A stretch of 64,000 nucleotides of DNA from Achromobacter spanius (GCF_003994415.1 NZ_CP034689.1:6262001-6326000), one strand, 5' to 3'; positions 1-9,073 are shown, counted from the first letter of the stretch. Notes: generated by a model from the letters alone, not told the origin. A program made the numbers and translations.

Positions 1-873
1 CGAACCGCCCGACTTCACGTTGATGACGGACTGGCCGATCATGGCACAACCGCCCATGCCGCCAAAGAAGCCCGTCACGAAGTTCGCGATACCCTGGCCC
101 TTGCATTCGCGCCGCTTATTGCTGGGCGTGTCGGTCAAGTCGTCCACGATCTGCGCGGTCATCATCGACTCCAGCAAACCCACCGCCGCCATGGTCAGCG
201 AATACGGAAGAATGATCTGCAAGGTTTCAAACGTGAAGGGCACGTTCGGAATCAGGAACGAAGGCAGGGACGACGGCAGCTTGCCCATGTCGCCCACCGT
301 GTTGACGGGCAGGCCCCAGTAAATAGAGATGGCCGTCAACACGATGATCGCGATCAACGGCGACGGCACGGCCCGGGTCAGGCGCGGAAACAGATAGATG
401 ATCGCCAACCCTCCCGCCACCATCACGTAGGTGACCCACGTGACGTTGGTCAGCTGCGGCAACTGGGCAACAAAGATCAGAATTGCCAGCGCGTTCACGA
501 ACCCGGTGACGACAGACCGCGACACATACTGCATCAGCAGGTCAAGCCGAAGAAAGCCGGCGATGATCTGGAAGATGCCCATCAGGATTGTGGCGGCGAA
601 CAGGTATTCAACGCCATGATCCTTGACCAAAGGCACCACCAGCACGGCAATGGCGGCCGTGGCCGCAGAAATCATGCCAGGCCGGCCGCCCACTAAAGCG
701 ATGATTACCGCGATCGAGAACGATGCGTAGAGGCCTACCCGCGGATCAATACCCGCGATGATGGAAAAGCCGATGGCTTCGGGGATAAGAGCAAGGGCAA
801 CGACGATGCCCGCAAGAATATCGTTACGAGGACTGGACATCCATTCGCGACGAAAAGAGGAGAAAAAAGACAT
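1..873 (-). CDS. SulP-family inorganic anion transporter, N-terminal part (runs off left edge)
   Basis: The minus-strand frame is open from an ATG at 873 to the window edge, 291 codons with no stop. The protein begins MSFFSSFRREWMSS and has a series of long hydrophobic segments. It carries the SulP-type sequence ALIPEAIGFSIIAG near residue 30 and a later LTMAAVGLLESMMTA segment, both typical of the transmembrane core of SulP anion transporters (sulfate, bicarbonate or similar). The C-terminal half, including any STAS domain, lies outside the window, so substrate cannot be judged. No strong Shine-Dalgarno is visible; short inverted repeats sit directly upstream. It is most likely chromosomal DNA flanking the mobile element. 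Confidence 0.85.
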   Translation of the reverse strand, partial: MSFFSSFRREWMSSPRNDILAGIVVALALIPEAIGFSIIAGIDPRVGLYASFSIAVIIALVGGRPGMISAATAAIAVLVVPLVKDHGVEYLFAATILMGIFQIIAGFLRLDLLMQYVSRSVVTGFVNALAILIFVAQLPQLTNVTWVTYVMVAGGLAIIYLFPRLTRAVPSPLIAIIVLTAISIYWGLPVNTVGDMGKLPSSLPSFLIPNVPFTFETLQIILPYSLTMAAVGLLESMMTAQIVDDLTDTPSNKRRECKGQGIANFVTGFFGGMGGCAMIGQSVINVKSGGS

Positions 874-874
874 T

Positions 875-896
875 GTTAGGCTAACCTGACGTTAGC
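875..896. promoter_or_regulatory. Overlapping short inverted repeats upstream of the SulP gene
   Basis: GTTAG-G-CTAAC (875-885) overlaps GCTAAC-N5-GTTAGC (880-896), giving three alternating half-sites within 22 bp just in front of the SulP start codon. Position and symmetry suggest a repressor site or mRNA hairpin over the ribosome-binding region. The arms are short, so chance is possible. Confidence 0.3.
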
Positions 897-1333
897 AAGC
901 GATGCCTTGCACCGAGGGTGGTTTGTAGTTGGTCTCGGAGCGAGCCGTAATTCGCTTGGAGTTGTCCGAGGGATAGGCGCCCGGCCGAGCCACCCGGCAA
1001 ACGCCGGGTCCACTAGTATCGCTATCGAAGCGAAGCCGCATCCGTTGCAGATGCTGCGGGAGCATTGTACACGGGTTGTGCAGCGTGACTCAGACCAGGG
1101 CCGAATCGTCACAAACACGATATCGGGCGGCGAGAACTAACCTTTGACCGGCCGCATTGGGTCGGGAGCTGCCTGTCATTGATGGCCGCTCCCGGCCTTC
1201 ACCAAACATTGCGCGAATCAAGTGGACTTCCGCTTCTGGTCGGTTTGCCCCAAGGACCAGCAAAACATCCAAACATTTCCGCATGAAATTTCATTGCAAG
1301 GCCCCCCCTCTATCTGCCGGCTCGGCCCCCCCC
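897..1333. other. Gene-free stretch between SulP gene and integrase
   Basis: No convincing gene is seen here. It should contain the left boundary of the mobile element. No good second copy of the tRNA-Pro 3' end is visible; the best partial resemblances are around 1121-1137 and 1236-1245 and are too weak to call. C-runs occur just downstream of the integrase stop codon. Confidence 0.5.
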
Positions 1334-2548
1334 TTATTTCCCGAAAAGCTGCGCCTTTTCCATTTCCCGCACGACGTCTAGAAAGTCCAGCTCCGTGTAT
1401 GCCATAGAAGTCCGTACATCGTCATGACGCATCGCCTTGGCGACCACCCGCACGTCCACTCCCATCGCGGTCAGCTGCCGCCCGAACGTGTGCCTTAGCC
1501 AGTGGGTCGACGCCCGCTCCAGCAGCACTGCGTCCTGATCCCGGCCAGCGCTACGAAACCCCGCAGCACATCGCTGAAAGGCGCCCGTGAGTATGTCCCA
1601 AAGGGTGGCGCGACGACGAATCTCGGCCCATCGGCGCTGACTACGGCGTCCTACCACGGTGGACGGGCAGCGCGCCGGCCCGTCCACCTTGCGAGTCCGC
1701 GTCGACAGGATGAGCGCCGTAGTGTCACCACACACGGGATCTGGCGGAAAGTTAAACGCGTATCGGTATGCACGAAGATCGTCCATGACTGCGGGTGGAA
1801 GAGCTACGCGGCCTGTTTTTCCTCCCTTCCCATGCCTCACAACTAAGGACCAGTGCGCGCGCCCGGACTTCGGATCAGCATAGAGCTCGACATCGCCCAT
1901 ACTTGCGAGAACCACTTCGCTCGCCCTCATTCCTGTGAATTGCAGCAGTCGCAAGATAAAACGATCCCGCAAGAACATGAGCTTCTTCTCAACCGATGTG
2001 CGGGAGGCCTTTTCCATCGAATCTAGAACCTCCTCAATCAAGTCTGGTGGCACTGCATGCCGGCGTGGAGCATCCCGGCCCACTCCCCCACCACTCCCAA
2101 TCGATGCCATCGGATTGGCCCGCCGATACCCTGCCTCAAACCAAAACTTGAGGAGGGCATGCAACACTTTCTGAGCATTCGCCAAGGCAGAAGCACCAAG
2201 CCTGGCGCGAAAAGGCGTCCAATCGATATCACCAACGCGTGCTGCACGTCTTCCGCAGATGTGGTCGCCTGAATGCTCCCGCAAGAATTTTAGATAGCGG
2301 GTAACGTCGGGAATGGACCATCGACTCGGCCCATCAGACCCGACCAAGTCGCAATACCATCGGATGCGGAAGATCTCGCGCTGATAGTTCGCCAGTGTGT
2401 GCCGGCTCACCGGCGGCCTTCTTGCAGCGAGCGCCTGAAGCCAACGCTCTGCCGCCTCCCAGTCATCGCTAACATGTCCAAGGACGCAAGAAACGGCCTC
2501 AGAGCCGTTTGCAGTGACGAACTGGGGGAGAGGTGCCACTTCGCTCAT
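1334..2548 (-). CDS. Tyrosine recombinase / integrase of the element
   Basis: This 404-aa site-specific recombinase probably catalyses integration and excision of the element. The catalytic set is visible: Arg in FTGMRASEV, Lys in GKGGKTGRV, HWLRH (His-x-x-Arg), a second His in MRHDD and the nucleophile Tyr in SMAYTELDF near the C terminus. An N-terminal SAM-like core-binding region (about residues 45-140) precedes the catalytic domain. I chose the ATG at 2548 rather than an upstream start in the same frame because it overlaps the stop of the KfrA-like gene as ATGA, implying translational coupling. It is the last gene of the minus-strand run and lies at the end of the element opposite the tRNA. 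Confidence 0.85.
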   Translation of the reverse strand: MSEVAPLPQFVTANGSEAVSCVLGHVSDDWEAAERWLQALAARRPPVSRHTLANYQREIFRIRWYCDLVGSDGPSRWSIPDVTRYLKFLREHSGDHICGRRAARVGDIDWTPFRARLGASALANAQKVLHALLKFWFEAGYRRANPMASIGSGGGVGRDAPRRHAVPPDLIEEVLDSMEKASRTSVEKKLMFLRDRFILRLLQFTGMRASEVVLASMGDVELYADPKSGRAHWSLVVRHGKGGKTGRVALPPAVMDDLRAYRYAFNFPPDPVCGDTTALILSTRTRKVDGPARCPSTVVGRRSQRRWAEIRRRATLWDILTGAFQRCAAGFRSAGRDQDAVLLERASTHWLRHTFGRQLTAMGVDVRVVAKAMRHDDVRTSMAYTELDFLDVVREMEKAQLFGK

Positions 2549-3276
2549 CGCGGCGCTCCTGCGGCCCCCACCGCCGCTCTTCGGTACGATTCGAGCAGCG
2601 CCTGTTCCTCCTTCCTTAGCGCCTGCAGCCCCTCGTAGCGCTCCCTCCACAGCCGGCTTTCCGCGCGTGCTGCCTCAATCGCGCGCAGAGCAAACGCCCG
2701 ACCGCCCTTCTCCGCTTCCGTGACGTTCGTCACGGTAGTCACAAGCGCAGAGAGCTTATCCGCCATCGCGGCCAACGCCCGCTCGGCGCTGTCGGCCTGA
2801 CCTTGCACGCGGGCGAGCTCACACTGCTGGGCCACCATCGCAGCCTCTAACCGAGCGTTGTCAGCCTCCAGCACCTGCCGCCGGCGGCGGTGCTCCTCCA
2901 ACTCAACGGCAAGCAGTCGAAGGGTAGTCGGATCATCCTGCCTCGCCGCACGCTCTGTCACTCGCGGAAGCGCAGTCGCGCGGAGATCCGGATCGACCTG
3001 CCCAGCAGAGGTACGAGCCAGGCGCTCTTGCACGCGAACCAACACGGAAAGGATGGTGGTCGTGGAAGGTCTTCGGGTTGGCGCGTAGGCACGCAGTATC
3101 CGTTGGTATGTTGGAACGCCGTATAGGCGGCCCGTGACCTCTAGCACCGCGCTTATCAGACCACCAAGAAAAGCGCGGTTATCTGCGACGTCAGGATAGG
3201 CAGCCTGGAGGCGAGAGATCTCCGCCATGATTTGCCGCGCCTGGTCGTCCGTTAGCTGAAACGCAGGCCTACCCAT
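2545..3276 (-). CDS. KfrA-like coiled-coil DNA-binding protein
   Basis: This 243-aa protein has an N-terminal region of about 100 residues that may be helical DNA-binding (the DDQARQIMAEISR part resembles KfrA N-terminal domains). About residues 115-235 are rich in Glu, Arg, Ala, Leu and Gln with heptad-like spacing, consistent with a long coiled coil. Plasmid KfrA proteins are autorepressors and segregation accessories, and a perfect 9+9 bp palindrome lies 66 bp upstream of this gene. The stop overlaps the integrase ATG by 4 bp, so the two are probably co-translated; the protein could regulate or assist the recombinase. The KfrA assignment is inferred from architecture, not a verified family match. 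Confidence 0.55.
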   Translation of the reverse strand: MGRPAFQLTDDQARQIMAEISRLQAAYPDVADNRAFLGGLISAVLEVTGRLYGVPTYQRILRAYAPTRRPSTTTILSVLVRVQERLARTSAGQVDPDLRATALPRVTERAARQDDPTTLRLLAVELEEHRRRRQVLEADNARLEAAMVAQQCELARVQGQADSAERALAAMADKLSALVTTVTNVTEAEKGGRAFALRAIEAARAESRLWRERYEGLQALRKEEQALLESYRRAAVGAAGAPR

Positions 3277-3341
3277 TGCCGCAGATCTCCAAGCTATTGA
3301 TCACGAAAATCGTCATATTTATGATGCTGCTTCTTCACTAC

Positions 3342-3365
3342 CGTACACACCGCGCAGTGTGTACG
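3342..3365. promoter_or_regulatory. Perfect 24-bp palindrome, candidate operator of the KfrA-like gene
   Basis: CGTACACAC-cgcgca-GTGTGTACG: 9-bp arms match perfectly around a 6-bp spacer. It lies in the 126-bp gap upstream of the KfrA-like/integrase pair and downstream of the topB block, where a promoter for the pair would be expected. Confidence 0.6.
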
Positions 3366-3402
3366 CTAAACAGCGAATACCGCACCTACAGGTTCTGCAG
3401 TG

Positions 3403-3663
3403 CTAAACAGCAGCCTGCAGGCCGTCCAAACGCTGGCGTCGCTCGACCGCGAGAGTCACGTCCATCATCCCGTCCACAAGCTGCCGTAGTGCCGCAACGT
3501 CAAGACTGGCAGTAACTGCCTCCCCGCATGCCCCAACCCCCAAGTCAATAGATAAGCTGGCTTTTGGCACTTGAAGGCTGTCATAGTGGTCAAAGTTCAG
3601 AGACACACGCCCTATGGTTCCAATAGCTGCCCTGAAAGGCACGTCCACCCTAATTCGACGCAT
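3403..3663 (-). CDS. Hypothetical 86-aa protein downstream of topB
   Basis: I do not recognise a family. The protein starts MRRIRVDVPFRAA and has a beta-rich look in its first half, followed by a helical C terminus with charged residues. Its ATG overlaps the last 14 bp of topB, and it is read on the same strand, which supports it as a genuine member of the topB operon. It has no signal peptide, membrane segment or cysteine-pair motif. It is followed by the palindrome-containing gap before the KfrA-like gene. Confidence 0.6.
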   Translation of the reverse strand: MRRIRVDVPFRAAIGTIGRVSLNFDHYDSLQVPKASLSIDLGVGACGEAVTASLDVAALRQLVDGMMDVTLAVERRQRLDGLQAAV

Positions 3664-6196
3664 GACCTTTCTCCCATTCGAAATGACGGCATTTAGGGAA
3701 CTTGCTGCAGCCTAGAAAGCGCCTGGGCGACGTGCTCGAAGCCCGGCTCACGAGCTTTCCCGAGCCGCAAGTCGGGCACGCCGCTCCGGCAGCGCCACCG
3801 GGCGCCTCACGGCTGGCAGATAGCTGCAACGCCTCCGCGACCGGCATGGATGCCGTGACCGTCGCCGTGCGAACGCCTGGCTTTCCGCCATCGTCGGGCT
3901 GAGTGTGCTTGCACTGCGGATAAGCTGAACATCCCCAAAAGGCTCCCTTCGAGCTCTGCCGCAGGCGCAGCGGTTGCCGGCAAAGCGGGCACGGATAGCG
4001 CTTCTGCGTACCACCGAGCGTCACACCGGCGCCCGTATTGGCGTCACCTCTGGCCTCGAATTCAAACTCCAGACGCCACTCTGCATTTACCTTGAGCTTG
4101 GCACTGAACAGTCGCTTCGTCTTGCTGACGAAGCCTTCCAGCAGCCCCGTTTTCCCATCGATGTACAGAACAGTCAGCTCTGCGTCGGAAAGTTCGCGTC
4201 CTGCCACCAATCTAACCTGGCGAAACCCACATTCTGCGCTGCACGAGACTTGTAGCGTGCCCGCCTGCAGCGGCGCCTGACACTTTGGGCATGGCGCTGC
4301 AAGCCTGGTCTTTGGCGTCGCAGGGGCGGCCGCGGCCCTGGCCTTCAATGTCTCAACCAGGCGACGTGCAAACTGAGCGGTTTCGGTCATGAAGCGCGAT
4401 CGGTCGTACTGGGCGCGCTCCATAAGTCGCAGTTTGCTTTCCCAATCCCCGGTCATCCTGGGCGAAGTCAATTCTTCAAGTCCGTTGGATTCCAAGAACT
4501 GCACAAGCTGAATGCCCTTGTCGGTGGGCACGAGATGCTGCTCCTTTCCCTCCCGCCGCAAATAGGGTTCAATCGGTCGTTTGGCACGATCATGATCCGC
4601 TAGGAGTACTTCGATAATGGCCGCGCGAGTGGCGGGCGTTCCAAGCCCTCGCTCTCGCATCGCCTCTCTCAGATCATCGTCCTCCAACAACTTTCCAGCG
4701 GTCTCCATTGCCCCCAGCAACGTGGCTTCGTTAAACCGGGCGGGCGGCTTCGTCTTCTGCGCCACGAGCTTCACGCCGCGATTCGCCGCGCCTTCGCCTT
4801 GCACCAATGGGCAAAGTGATGTGGAATCGTCCTCCGGATCAAGGTCTCGCCCATAGACCGCCATCCATCCAGCCTCTTGAAGCACTCGGCCCGTGGCCGT
4901 GAACTCGTGCCCTGCCATGACTGTCGTTCGCTCGGTCTTAGCGTAGACCGCGGGCGGGTGAAAGGCAGCCAGGAACCGTCGCACGACCAGGTCGAAAACC
5001 TTAGCTTCGCCTTCGGTCAGGCCTTCCGGAAGCTTCCCAGTTGGAATAATGGCGAAGTGATCGGAGATCTTCGCATTGTTGAAGATCCGCTTGTCCGGGC
5101 GCACCCAGCTATTGGCAATGATCCGTCCAGCATGCTCGCCGTACGCACCCACAGAGAGCGTCTCCATTACTGAGGCAGCTTTCCCCACATAGTCCTCCGG
5201 AAGCGCATTGGAGTCTGTGCGCGGGTAAGTTACAGCTTTGTGCTTCTCGTATAAGGCCTGGGTCAAGTCCAACGTTTTCTTGGCGGAGAATTTGAACCGC
5301 TTGTTGGCCTCACGCTGAAGCGTCGTCAAGTCGAACAACTTAGGCGGAGCGCTTGTTACTGCCTTGAACTCATCTCGCACCGTGGAGGGCTCCGCAGCGC
5401 GGCATCGTGCGTGCAGGGCCTCGGCCGCGGATTTGTCCCATATGCGGTGAGTCGTGTCGCCAGAGTCCCCCGAGTCGATAGACGGACCGCGCCAACGCGC
5501 GACATATTCGCCCGCCTGCACGGCGAAAGTCGCATGCAGTTCCCAGTATGGCCGCGGCACAAAGGAGCGAATGGCAAGCTCCTGGTGAACAACAATCGCG
5601 AGCGTCGGCGTCTGGACTCGCCCCAGCGAATTCCGCTCGCGTCGATCGGTCAGCACTTCAACCAATGCAGATACCGCTCTTGAACCATTAATGCCAACCA
5701 GCCAATCCGCCTCGGACCGGCTGCGCGCCGCATCGCCCAACCTGGCGAAGGCTGAGGCCGGCCGAAGCCCCTTGTAGGCCTCGCGGATCGCCGCAGGAGT
5801 CATGGACTGAATCCACATCCGATACACCGGCTTCTGCGCCTTGTGAAACTCATAAATCAGATTGAAGATCAGCTCACCTTCACGGCCCGCGTCGCAAGCG
5901 TTGACCACCGAGATCACATCCGGGCGTGCAATCAGCTTCCCGAGCAGCTTGAGCTGGTCGACCGTTCCGGGGATAGGACTCAGCACAAATCGGTCGGGAA
6001 TGCGGGGAAGGCCACCGAACCCACCAGCAGGCTGACCAGGATCGGGGTCGGCAATCTGAACTAAGTGCCCTATGCCAGAGCTGACAACAAACTGCTCACC
6101 TTCCAGCCAGTTCCCGGCCTGACGGCACCCACCAAGCGCCGCAGCGATATCGCGAGCGACAGAGGGCTTCTCAGCGATTATGAGGGTCTTCGTCAT
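3650..6196 (-). CDS. topB: DNA topoisomerase III, element-encoded
   Basis: This 848-aa type IA topoisomerase would decatenate replicating or transferring element DNA. The Toprim domain opens with LIIAEKPSVARDIAAALGG and includes the acidic DAGREGELIF motif near residue 105. The catalytic tyrosine is in VTYPRTDSNA at about residue 325. The C-terminal region carries three zinc-ribbon-like Cys4 clusters (CPKC...C, CPLC...C, CPTC...C), making it longer than E. coli TopB (about 650 aa), as is usual for ICE-borne copies. Its ATG overlaps the stop of the upstream membrane protein gene by 4 bp. TopB is a standard member of SPI-7/PFGI-1-class modules. Confidence 0.95.
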   Translation of the reverse strand: MTKTLIIAEKPSVARDIAAALGGCRQAGNWLEGEQFVVSSGIGHLVQIADPDPGQPAGGFGGLPRIPDRFVLSPIPGTVDQLKLLGKLIARPDVISVVNACDAGREGELIFNLIYEFHKAQKPVYRMWIQSMTPAAIREAYKGLRPASAFARLGDAARSRSEADWLVGINGSRAVSALVEVLTDRRERNSLGRVQTPTLAIVVHQELAIRSFVPRPYWELHATFAVQAGEYVARWRGPSIDSGDSGDTTHRIWDKSAAEALHARCRAAEPSTVRDEFKAVTSAPPKLFDLTTLQREANKRFKFSAKKTLDLTQALYEKHKAVTYPRTDSNALPEDYVGKAASVMETLSVGAYGEHAGRIIANSWVRPDKRIFNNAKISDHFAIIPTGKLPEGLTEGEAKVFDLVVRRFLAAFHPPAVYAKTERTTVMAGHEFTATGRVLQEAGWMAVYGRDLDPEDDSTSLCPLVQGEGAANRGVKLVAQKTKPPARFNEATLLGAMETAGKLLEDDDLREAMRERGLGTPATRAAIIEVLLADHDRAKRPIEPYLRREGKEQHLVPTDKGIQLVQFLESNGLEELTSPRMTGDWESKLRLMERAQYDRSRFMTETAQFARRLVETLKARAAAAPATPKTRLAAPCPKCQAPLQAGTLQVSCSAECGFRQVRLVAGRELSDAELTVLYIDGKTGLLEGFVSKTKRLFSAKLKVNAEWRLEFEFEARGDANTGAGVTLGGTQKRYPCPLCRQPLRLRQSSKGAFWGCSAYPQCKHTQPDDGGKPGVRTATVTASMPVAEALQLSASREAPGGAAGAACPTCGSGKLVSRASSTSPRRFLGCSKFPKCRHFEWEKGHASN

Positions 6197-6603
6197 TTCC
6201 GCTCCTGAGGGATACGTCGCGGCCAGTTCGTGCGCTTTCCATTCATTCGCAAGAAGGACGCCCGCGTCATTTCCTCGCGGCCCAACCGTCGAACAACCGA
6301 AAGCAAGTTCCAGGTGCCGAAGCAGAGCACGTACCCGAGGACATAAGCGATGAGGGCCATGTTGAAGGGATGTGCGGCAAACCCGGCAAGACCCTCATGC
6401 CCAGACTCGCCGCCAGACACGAAATAGGCGATAAGGTTTGCGAAAAGCACACCAGAGCAGAAAAGAGCCAGAACGCGCCACCACCGGCGCGGCGCTCCCA
6501 TCGCAGCGATGCGCCCCTTCCTCGCCAGGGCGGCAGTCCCGAGAACAGTCTCAAGAGTGGCTAGGCGCACGCGCGCCAAATACTGACCAATAAAGTTACG
6601 CAT
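6193..6603 (-). CDS. Small membrane protein of unknown function
   Basis: The 136-aa product has two clear hydrophobic segments: about residues 44-62 (LALFCSGVLFANLIAYFVSG) and about 82-106 (MALIAYVLGYVLCFGTWNLL). It begins with a short basic helix and ends in a very basic tail. It overlaps the topB start by 4 bp, so the pair is likely translationally coupled. I recognise no family. A membrane anchor or accessory role within the element is possible but not shown. Confidence 0.65.
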   Translation of the reverse strand: MRNFIGQYLARVRLATLETVLGTAALARKGRIAAMGAPRRWWRVLALFCSGVLFANLIAYFVSGGESGHEGLAGFAAHPFNMALIAYVLGYVLCFGTWNLLSVVRRLGREEMTRASFLRMNGKRTNWPRRIPQERK

Positions 6604-6612
6604 GGCCCGCCC

Positions 6613-6870
6613 CTATGCGGCCCGGGCCATTGGACTTGCCGCCATGCCTTTGAGCACCACCACTCCACCGCCCAGCCTAAGCAAGTCCTCAACCTTCCGC
6701 TTGGCCTCTTGAAGGCTGTAGGCGACATCCGTCTTATCGGCCGTCTGCCACCAGTACCCCACCGAGCCAATCACGTCGACTCTGCCCACCACTCGCTGCT
6801 CTTTCCCGACACGCAGGACGTACGACTCGCGAAACTGCTCCCACTTCGGCCTTCTCGTGCTGATACGCAT
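6613..6870 (-). CDS. Hypothetical 85-aa protein
   Basis: I chose the ATG at 6870 because GGAGG sits 8 nt upstream; a GTG five codons earlier is an alternative. The product begins MRISTRRPKWEQF, then has a beta-rich part with YWWQTAD and a helical KRKVEDLLRLGGG segment. No family is recognised. It sits 9 bp before the next gene and 56 bp after ssb, inside the same operon. Confidence 0.6.
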   Translation of the reverse strand: MRISTRRPKWEQFRESYVLRVGKEQRVVGRVDVIGSVGYWWQTADKTDVAYSLQEAKRKVEDLLRLGGGVVVLKGMAASPMARAA

Positions 6871-6926
6871 ATCAATGTCCTCCACGTCAGAGGTGGCGGA
6901 GCCACCCCCGACCGATCGAATAATGG

Positions 6927-7433
6927 TTAGAGAGCGGTCGGCGCCGCCTCGGTAGCTCGGGGTGCTTCCGGCTGCGCCTTGGCGCGGTACTGCACGGCTT
7001 CAATCCGCTGAAGGCCCAGGGTGACTTTCTCGGCGTCCATGCACATGCCGGCCTCTGCCTGACCGCTTTGCTCGTTGATCCATGGCCGCACATATGCGGC
7101 CCCGACCACGCTGACGGCTGCCCCAACCCGCACCACCTCGTACACCCGCTTTGCAGTTCCCTCATGCCAGATGGTCACTTGGACGGGAAACGTCCGTGAG
7201 TCGTCCTGCACGTACCCCCCATTGCCATCAGATTTGTATTCCGAGCACATCACTCGGAGCTCGCAAATTTGGCGATCATCACCCTTCACCTTGACGGTCT
7301 TCAGCACTGGATTCACCAGAACATTTCCGCCCATCTCGCTTCTCATAGCCATTTCAATGCTCCAAAAAAGTTGATCCTCGTAGAACTCTCTTACCGCGTG
7401 GACAGGGTCGTTCGCCCGTTTCGGCAGCTTCAA
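6927..7433 (-). CDS. ssb: Single-stranded DNA-binding protein, ICE type
   Basis: This is an OB-fold-like, beta-rich protein of 168 aa from the TTG at 7433, or 141 aa from the ATG at 7352. Features include VNPVLKTVKV, CELRVMCSEYKSD and the AAYVRPWINE segment, followed by a disordered Ala/Pro/Glu-rich tail. The identity follows from sequence character plus the fixed position between the DUF3158-like gene and topB in SPI-7/PFGI-1-class elements. The TTG start overlaps the stop of the upstream gene as TTGA, arguing for it; the internal ATG gives a more SSB-like N terminus. The C-terminal acidic tip typical of chromosomal SSB is absent. Confidence 0.7.
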   Translation of the reverse strand: MKLPKRANDPVHAVREFYEDQLFWSIEMAMRSEMGGNVLVNPVLKTVKVKGDDRQICELRVMCSEYKSDGNGGYVQDDSRTFPVQVTIWHEGTAKRVYEVVRVGAAVSVVGAAYVRPWINEQSGQAEAGMCMDAEKVTLGLQRIEAVQYRAKAQPEAPRATEAAPTAL

Positions 7434-8020
7434 GATTGCTGGTTTCGTTCATAGGTTCTTGTGTTTTGCTGCAAAACGGCGCGCGGCACCAAGTTTCCAG
7501 CCCGTTGGCGCAGCGCACCATTTCGCAAGTACGATTCCACTTGGTCGACGGCTTGGCGCAGCACGCTTTCAAGCGCGTTCAATTCCATCGCGCGAACGTC
7601 GCAGTTGCGGAAGTGCTCCACGACCGATGGCGGGAGCGTCTCCAAGATTCCTGCCAGCGCTTCAAATCGCACGTAGCGCGCATGGCCTCGAATGCACCAA
7701 CGCAACCGCGCCCGTCCCAGCGCCCCGCGGCCACGCTCTTCTACTAGGCGCAAGTAGCAGCCGACTTCGAATCTGGTGGTATCCAGCGCCAGATCGCTCA
7801 TGGCATCCCTTGCCTGCGCCACCGAATCAGCGAACTGCCGCGACAGGGAGCGGAACGCTCCCTTACCCTTAAAGGCTTTTATGTCCACGGATACGGACGA
7901 GCACGAGAACGATGGGACACTGGCGACCGCTCGCGCACCCTCCAGCCCGGAAGGTGACGGCAAACCTGTCATGCTGGTGAGACCATCTGCGACAGACTTT
8001 GGCGACATGAGCGTCTCCAT
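7430..8020 (-). CDS. DUF3158-like ICE protein
   Basis: The 196-aa product has a low-complexity N terminus of about 45 residues followed by a mostly helical domain (about 50-175). It lies immediately after the PFL_4669-type gene (start one base after that stop) and overlaps ssb, exactly where SPI-7/PFGI-1-class elements encode a DUF3158 protein. The call rests on position and general character; its function is unknown in the family. A role in element replication is inferred from its neighbours. Confidence 0.6.
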   Translation of the reverse strand: METLMSPKSVADGLTSMTGLPSPSGLEGARAVASVPSFSCSSVSVDIKAFKGKGAFRSLSRQFADSVAQARDAMSDLALDTTRFEVGCYLRLVEERGRGALGRARLRWCIRGHARYVRFEALAGILETLPPSVVEHFRNCDVRAMELNALESVLRQAVDQVESYLRNGALRQRAGNLVPRAVLQQNTRTYERNQQS

Positions 8021-9073
8021 CTAGGTCAGAAGGTTCTTGTCGACGCCTGTAGCAACTGCATCCGCTAGCGGCACCGCATCCAACAGTCGCAATTCGGCAG
8101 CAGATAGATTTAGCCGGCGCTTCGTATGGCGAGGAGCCTCCTCACCCATGAACACCGGCTTGGGCACCTCCCCGAATATGGCTTTCACGGCGCTCACGCG
8201 CTGCTGGGCTGACGCTTCTGCTCCCGCGACAAAGTCGACGCGACTTAGGGTGACGAGCTCGTCCTTCATCAGATACTTCTGCCAGTACAGAACGCGTTCA
8301 AAGACGCTCCGACATTTGTGCTTGACGGCCTGCAGTAGCGCATGACCTTGGCGTCCCGAAACTAGGTCGCGACGTTGAGCACTCTTCAACACTCGTGTGA
8401 AGTAGTCGACTTCCACGATGAGTAGCGCCACCATATAGCCATAGGGCGAGGCGAAGCCGAGCTGCATTTGCGCGGGCTCCCGGGACTGCAAAACCGAGTA
8501 CGCGAGGCCCTTGGCTCTCATCTCGTCCAGCTTCAACAGCAGTTGCCCTTGTTCGGATTTGATGTATGCGCGCACTTCCTCAATGCGGGCCTTCGTTTCG
8601 ACCAGAGCCCAGTCTGCATAGGGATTGTCATTCGACGACAGCGACCAAAGGGATCGAAGTGCTGCCGCAACACGCTTTCCACCCGCAATCGGAGCGCCGG
8701 GCTTGCCGGGCTCGACCGCCTTTCCCATAAACAGCCGAAGGGCCTCCAGCGTGTGAAGAGACATAACGTCCTGGCTCTCGGCGACCAGCGACGGCAACGT
8801 CTTTATCTGGCGCGCCTCAGAACTCCCAACCAAGGGGTCGGCGCCGGCACGCGCTTCATGGGCCTGACGCATACGCGTAAATTCGGCCTCGCGCTCGTAG
8901 TAGAGTTGCAAGCGCCCGAAGAGAGGATGGGCCGGGTCGGGGTCATCGTCGTTGAGGAGGGAGCCCAGTATGCGGCGCTCACCGTCGAGGTCGTAACGAT
9001 CGGGAAATGGGGAGTTGTCCGCCGTCGCAAATGCGGACAGGGAAGAATCAACCGCCGTTTTTTTCGGTGCCAT
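8021..9073 (-). CDS. PFL_4669/TIGR03761-family integrating conjugative element protein
   Basis: This 350-aa soluble protein matches the TIGR03761 (PFL_4669) family in length, position and sequence character. Supporting segments are DPAHPLFGRLQLYY near the N terminus, YADWALVETKARI in the middle and the ELRLLDAVPLADAV stretch near the end. Function is unknown; it is a marker protein of SPI-7/PFGI-1-type elements and always sits between the STY4528 gene and ssb. The next gene starts one base after its stop. A 127-bp gap separates it from the replication protein gene upstream. Confidence 0.8.
   Translation of the reverse strand: MAPKKTAVDSSLSAFATADNSPFPDRYDLDGERRILGSLLNDDDPDPAHPLFGRLQLYYEREAEFTRMRQAHEARAGADPLVGSSEARQIKTLPSLVAESQDVMSLHTLEALRLFMGKAVEPGKPGAPIAGGKRVAAALRSLWSLSSNDNPYADWALVETKARIEEVRAYIKSEQGQLLLKLDEMRAKGLAYSVLQSREPAQMQLGFASPYGYMVALLIVEVDYFTRVLKSAQRRDLVSGRQGHALLQAVKHKCRSVFERVLYWQKYLMKDELVTLSRVDFVAGAEASAQQRVSAVKAIFGEVPKPVFMGEEAPRHTKRRLNLSAAELRLLDAVPLADAVATGVDKNLLT

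Noticed and set aside
1121..1137. Possible left copy of the tRNA-Pro 3' end
   Set aside because: Only a gapped match of about ten bases to the tRNA end; indistinguishable from chance.
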